A stretch of DNA of 22,789 nt from positions 1-22,789 of the forward strand of contig DFHY01000039.1 in the NCBI GenBank assembly GCA_002371345.1, read 5' to 3'. The position numbers and the translations under genes were made by a program. Of the stretch, positions 21,281-22,789 are shown piece after piece (position 1 is the first letter of the stretch; the number at the start of each line of letters is the position of its first letter). The notes under the pieces were generated by a model. The model worked only from the letters and a program-made list of their open reading frames with translations. It had not been told where the DNA came from and ran no database searches. The DNA is from Lachnospiraceae bacterium UBA3711 (GTDB taxonomy: Bacteria; Bacillota; Clostridia; Lachnospirales; Lachnospiraceae).

Positions 21281-21913
21281 ATGAAGATTCTTCTTGTAGC
21301 GGACGAACCGAGCAAGGCGCTCTGGGACTATTATGACGGAGAGAAACTGAAGGGGATCGACCTGATACTGTCAGCAGGCGATCTCCCGCCTCAGTATCTC
21401 TCTTTCCTTGTAACCTTTGCCAATTGTCCGCTTCTCTATGTGCATGGAAACCATGACGGCGTGTATTCCAGGAATAATCCGGACGGGTGCATCGATATCG
21501 ACGGACATGTCTATAATTTTGAGGGCATACGCATATTCGGCCTGGGCGGGTCGATGGAATACAGCCAGGGTCCGCATCAGTACACTGAGAAGCAGATGTC
21601 ATCAAGGGTCAGGAAAGCGCGGTTCTCTCTTATGAGGAATCACGGTTTCGACATCCTGCTGACACACGCTGCGATACGCGGAGTCGACGATCAGGATGAT
21701 CTGCCTCACCGCGGCTTCGAGGTGTTTGACACACTGCTTGAAAAATACAAGCCGCGCTATATGGTGCACGGCCATGTACATATGAATTACGGGCGCAGTA
21801 TACCAAGAACTCTTCAGCACAGGGAGACTACGGTCATCAATGCGTTCGAGAGATATGTGCTTGAGTATGAAACAAAACTGCCGAATGCGTATCATCTAAA
21901 AGTATTGACCTGA
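21281..21913 (+). CDS. Calcineurin-like metallophosphoesterase with altered first motif
   Basis: 210-residue soluble protein of the YfcE/MJ0936-like phosphodiesterase type. Motifs: D8 in LLVADEP (the usual DxH lacks its His and reads D-E-P), SAGD (GD 33-34), HGNHDG (55-60), LLTHAAIRG (H129) and VHGHVHMNYG (163-171). These supply most metal ligands, so activity is likely but the metal site may be unusual. The substrate cannot be predicted. The ATG follows GGTGG at 21270-21274 and the gene is 27 bases after the ParB-BMP gene, so it is probably the third gene of the icd unit. Its 3' end overlaps purC, on the other strand, by 22 bases. Confidence 0.85.
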   Translation: MKILLVADEPSKALWDYYDGEKLKGIDLILSAGDLPPQYLSFLVTFANCPLLYVHGNHDGVYSRNNPDGCIDIDGHVYNFEGIRIFGLGGSMEYSQGPHQYTEKQMSSRVRKARFSLMRNHGFDILLTHAAIRGVDDQDDLPHRGFEVFDTLLEKYKPRYMVHGHVHMNYGRSIPRTLQHRETTVINAFERYVLEYETKLPNAYHLKVLT

Positions 21914-22773
21914 GAGCCTGTCAGCAGCTCATACGCCTCCCTGTATCTTTCGATAGTCCTGGCAACTACGTCATCCGGGAGAAGATAGTCACTGTCCGGA
22001 TTTGCCTTAAGCCAGTCCCTGACATACTGCTTGTCATATGACGGCTGAGGGACTCCGGCGCGGTATCCCTCGAGCGGCCAGAACCTGGAGGAATCCGGCG
22101 TGAGGACTTCATCGGCAAGAGTTATTGTGCCATTCTCGTCCAGTCCGAACTCGAACTTCGTGTCTGCGATTATTATTCCTCTCGAGAGCGCGTATTCCGC
22201 GCACTGGTTGTACAGCTCAAGGGTTTTGTCCCTGAGCGCGGACGCGTACTCCATGCCGTGTCCGGGGAAGCGCTTCTCAAGCACATTTACCGACTCTTCA
22301 TAGGATATATTCTCATCGTGGTCCCCGAGATCAGCCTTAGTGGACGGTGTGTAGATCGCTTCAGGAAGCTTCTGTGATTCCTTCAGCCCTTCTTCAAGGC
22401 GGATGCCGCATACATATCCGGTCTTCTGATAGCTGGCCCAGCCGCTGCCTGTGATATATCCGCGAACGATGCATTCGAGCGGCAGCATGTCCAGCTTCCT
22501 GACCTTCATCGAATTGCCGCTGAAGGCGGGAGTGCGGAAGAAGGGCGGCATATCCTCTGGATCGACAGAAATCATGTGGTTAGGAATTACATTCTTCGTA
22601 TAGTCAAACCAGAACGCTGACATGCGGTTCAGGATCCAGCCCTTTCCGGTTATCTGATTCTTAAGGATATGATCGAACGCCGATATACGGTCTGTCGCAG
22701 TTATTATCAGGCAGTCGCCGATGTCGTATATTTCTCTTACCTTACCTGACTTCACTGGTGTGTATTCCTGCAT
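21892..22773 (-). CDS. purC: SAICAR synthetase (phosphoribosylaminoimidazole-succinocarboxamide synthase)
   Basis: 293-residue enzyme of de novo purine synthesis that joins aspartate to CAIR using ATP. Visible signatures: SGKVREIYD (9-17) for nucleotide binding, ATDRISAFD (26-34), LPLECIVRGYITGSGW (97-112), YTPSTKADLGDHDENIS (141-157), ADTKFEFG and LADEVLTPDSSRFW. The length matches the longer PurC class of about 290 residues, rather than the roughly 240-residue type of E. coli and B. subtilis. AAAGGAGG (complement of about 22781-22788) precedes the ATG. It is transcribed toward the icd unit and overlaps the phosphoesterase gene at its 3' end. Its promoter lies outside the window. Confidence 0.96.
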   Translation of the reverse strand: MQEYTPVKSGKVREIYDIGDCLIITATDRISAFDHILKNQITGKGWILNRMSAFWFDYTKNVIPNHMISVDPEDMPPFFRTPAFSGNSMKVRKLDMLPLECIVRGYITGSGWASYQKTGYVCGIRLEEGLKESQKLPEAIYTPSTKADLGDHDENISYEESVNVLEKRFPGHGMEYASALRDKTLELYNQCAEYALSRGIIIADTKFEFGLDENGTITLADEVLTPDSSRFWPLEGYRAGVPQPSYDKQYVRDWLKANPDSDYLLPDDVVARTIERYREAYELLTGSQVNTFR

Positions 22774-22789
22774 ATATATACCTCCTTTT

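Overview
This window looks like a chromosomal segment of a Clostridia member of the Bacillota, most likely Lachnospiraceae-like. The evidence is the run yicC-remA-gmk-rpoZ-rimO-pgsA, the presence of RemA and RqcH, strong purine-rich Shine-Dalgarno sites, and a very large modular surface protein with MBG/YDG-type, FN3 and BIG2 domains. The genus cannot be assigned from sequence reading alone. No tRNA, rRNA, CRISPR array, insertion sequence, integrase or phage gene was seen, and no intergenic gap exceeds about 175 bases.

Layout. (1) 1-2599: the 3' end of the GTPase gene obg, then leuS, closed by a clear intrinsic terminator at 2649-2689. (2) 2733-9732: one gene of almost 7 kb with its own extended -10 promoter. 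It encodes a secreted protein of about 2300 residues: signal peptide, acidic linker with a five-copy 15-bp tandem repeat, 12-rung glycine-rich beta-helix, Cys/His-rich linker, eight alternating pairs of Ig-like domains, FN3 and BIG2. A long hairpin follows the stop. (3) 9824-11377: a seven-transmembrane PAS HD-GYP protein, probably a cyclic-di-GMP phosphodiesterase. It converges on (4) rqcH (11421-13175, minus strand), the bacterial NFACT/Rqc2 ribosome-quality-control factor. (5) 13249-18008: a tightly packed operon from a consensus sigma-A promoter, yicC-remA-gmk-rpoZ-rimO-pgsA, with overlapping or abutting stop/start codons through rimO. PgsA has an unusual Pro/Ala-rich N-terminal extension of about 160-170 residues. 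(6) 18031-21913: a structured leader, icd (NADP-type isocitrate dehydrogenase, TTG start), an overlapping gene for a cytoplasmic ParB-like/BMP-type fusion protein, and a small metallophosphoesterase. (7) purC on the minus strand, overlapping the phosphoesterase tail to tail by 22 bases.

How the genes fit together. Most of the window is core growth machinery: ribosome assembly (obg), aminoacylation (leuS), rescue of stalled ribosomes (rqcH), ribosomal protein modification (rimO), RNA polymerase (rpoZ), nucleotides (gmk, purC), phospholipid synthesis (pgsA) and the TCA branch (icd). Two parts stand out. One is the giant secreted protein next to a c-di-GMP-type signalling gene. The other, and the best candidate for an undescribed system, is the icd / ParB-BMP fusion / metallophosphoesterase unit. 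There a periplasmic-type ligand-binding fold appears without a signal peptide, fused to a ParB-like domain, and apparently translationally coupled to a central metabolic enzyme.
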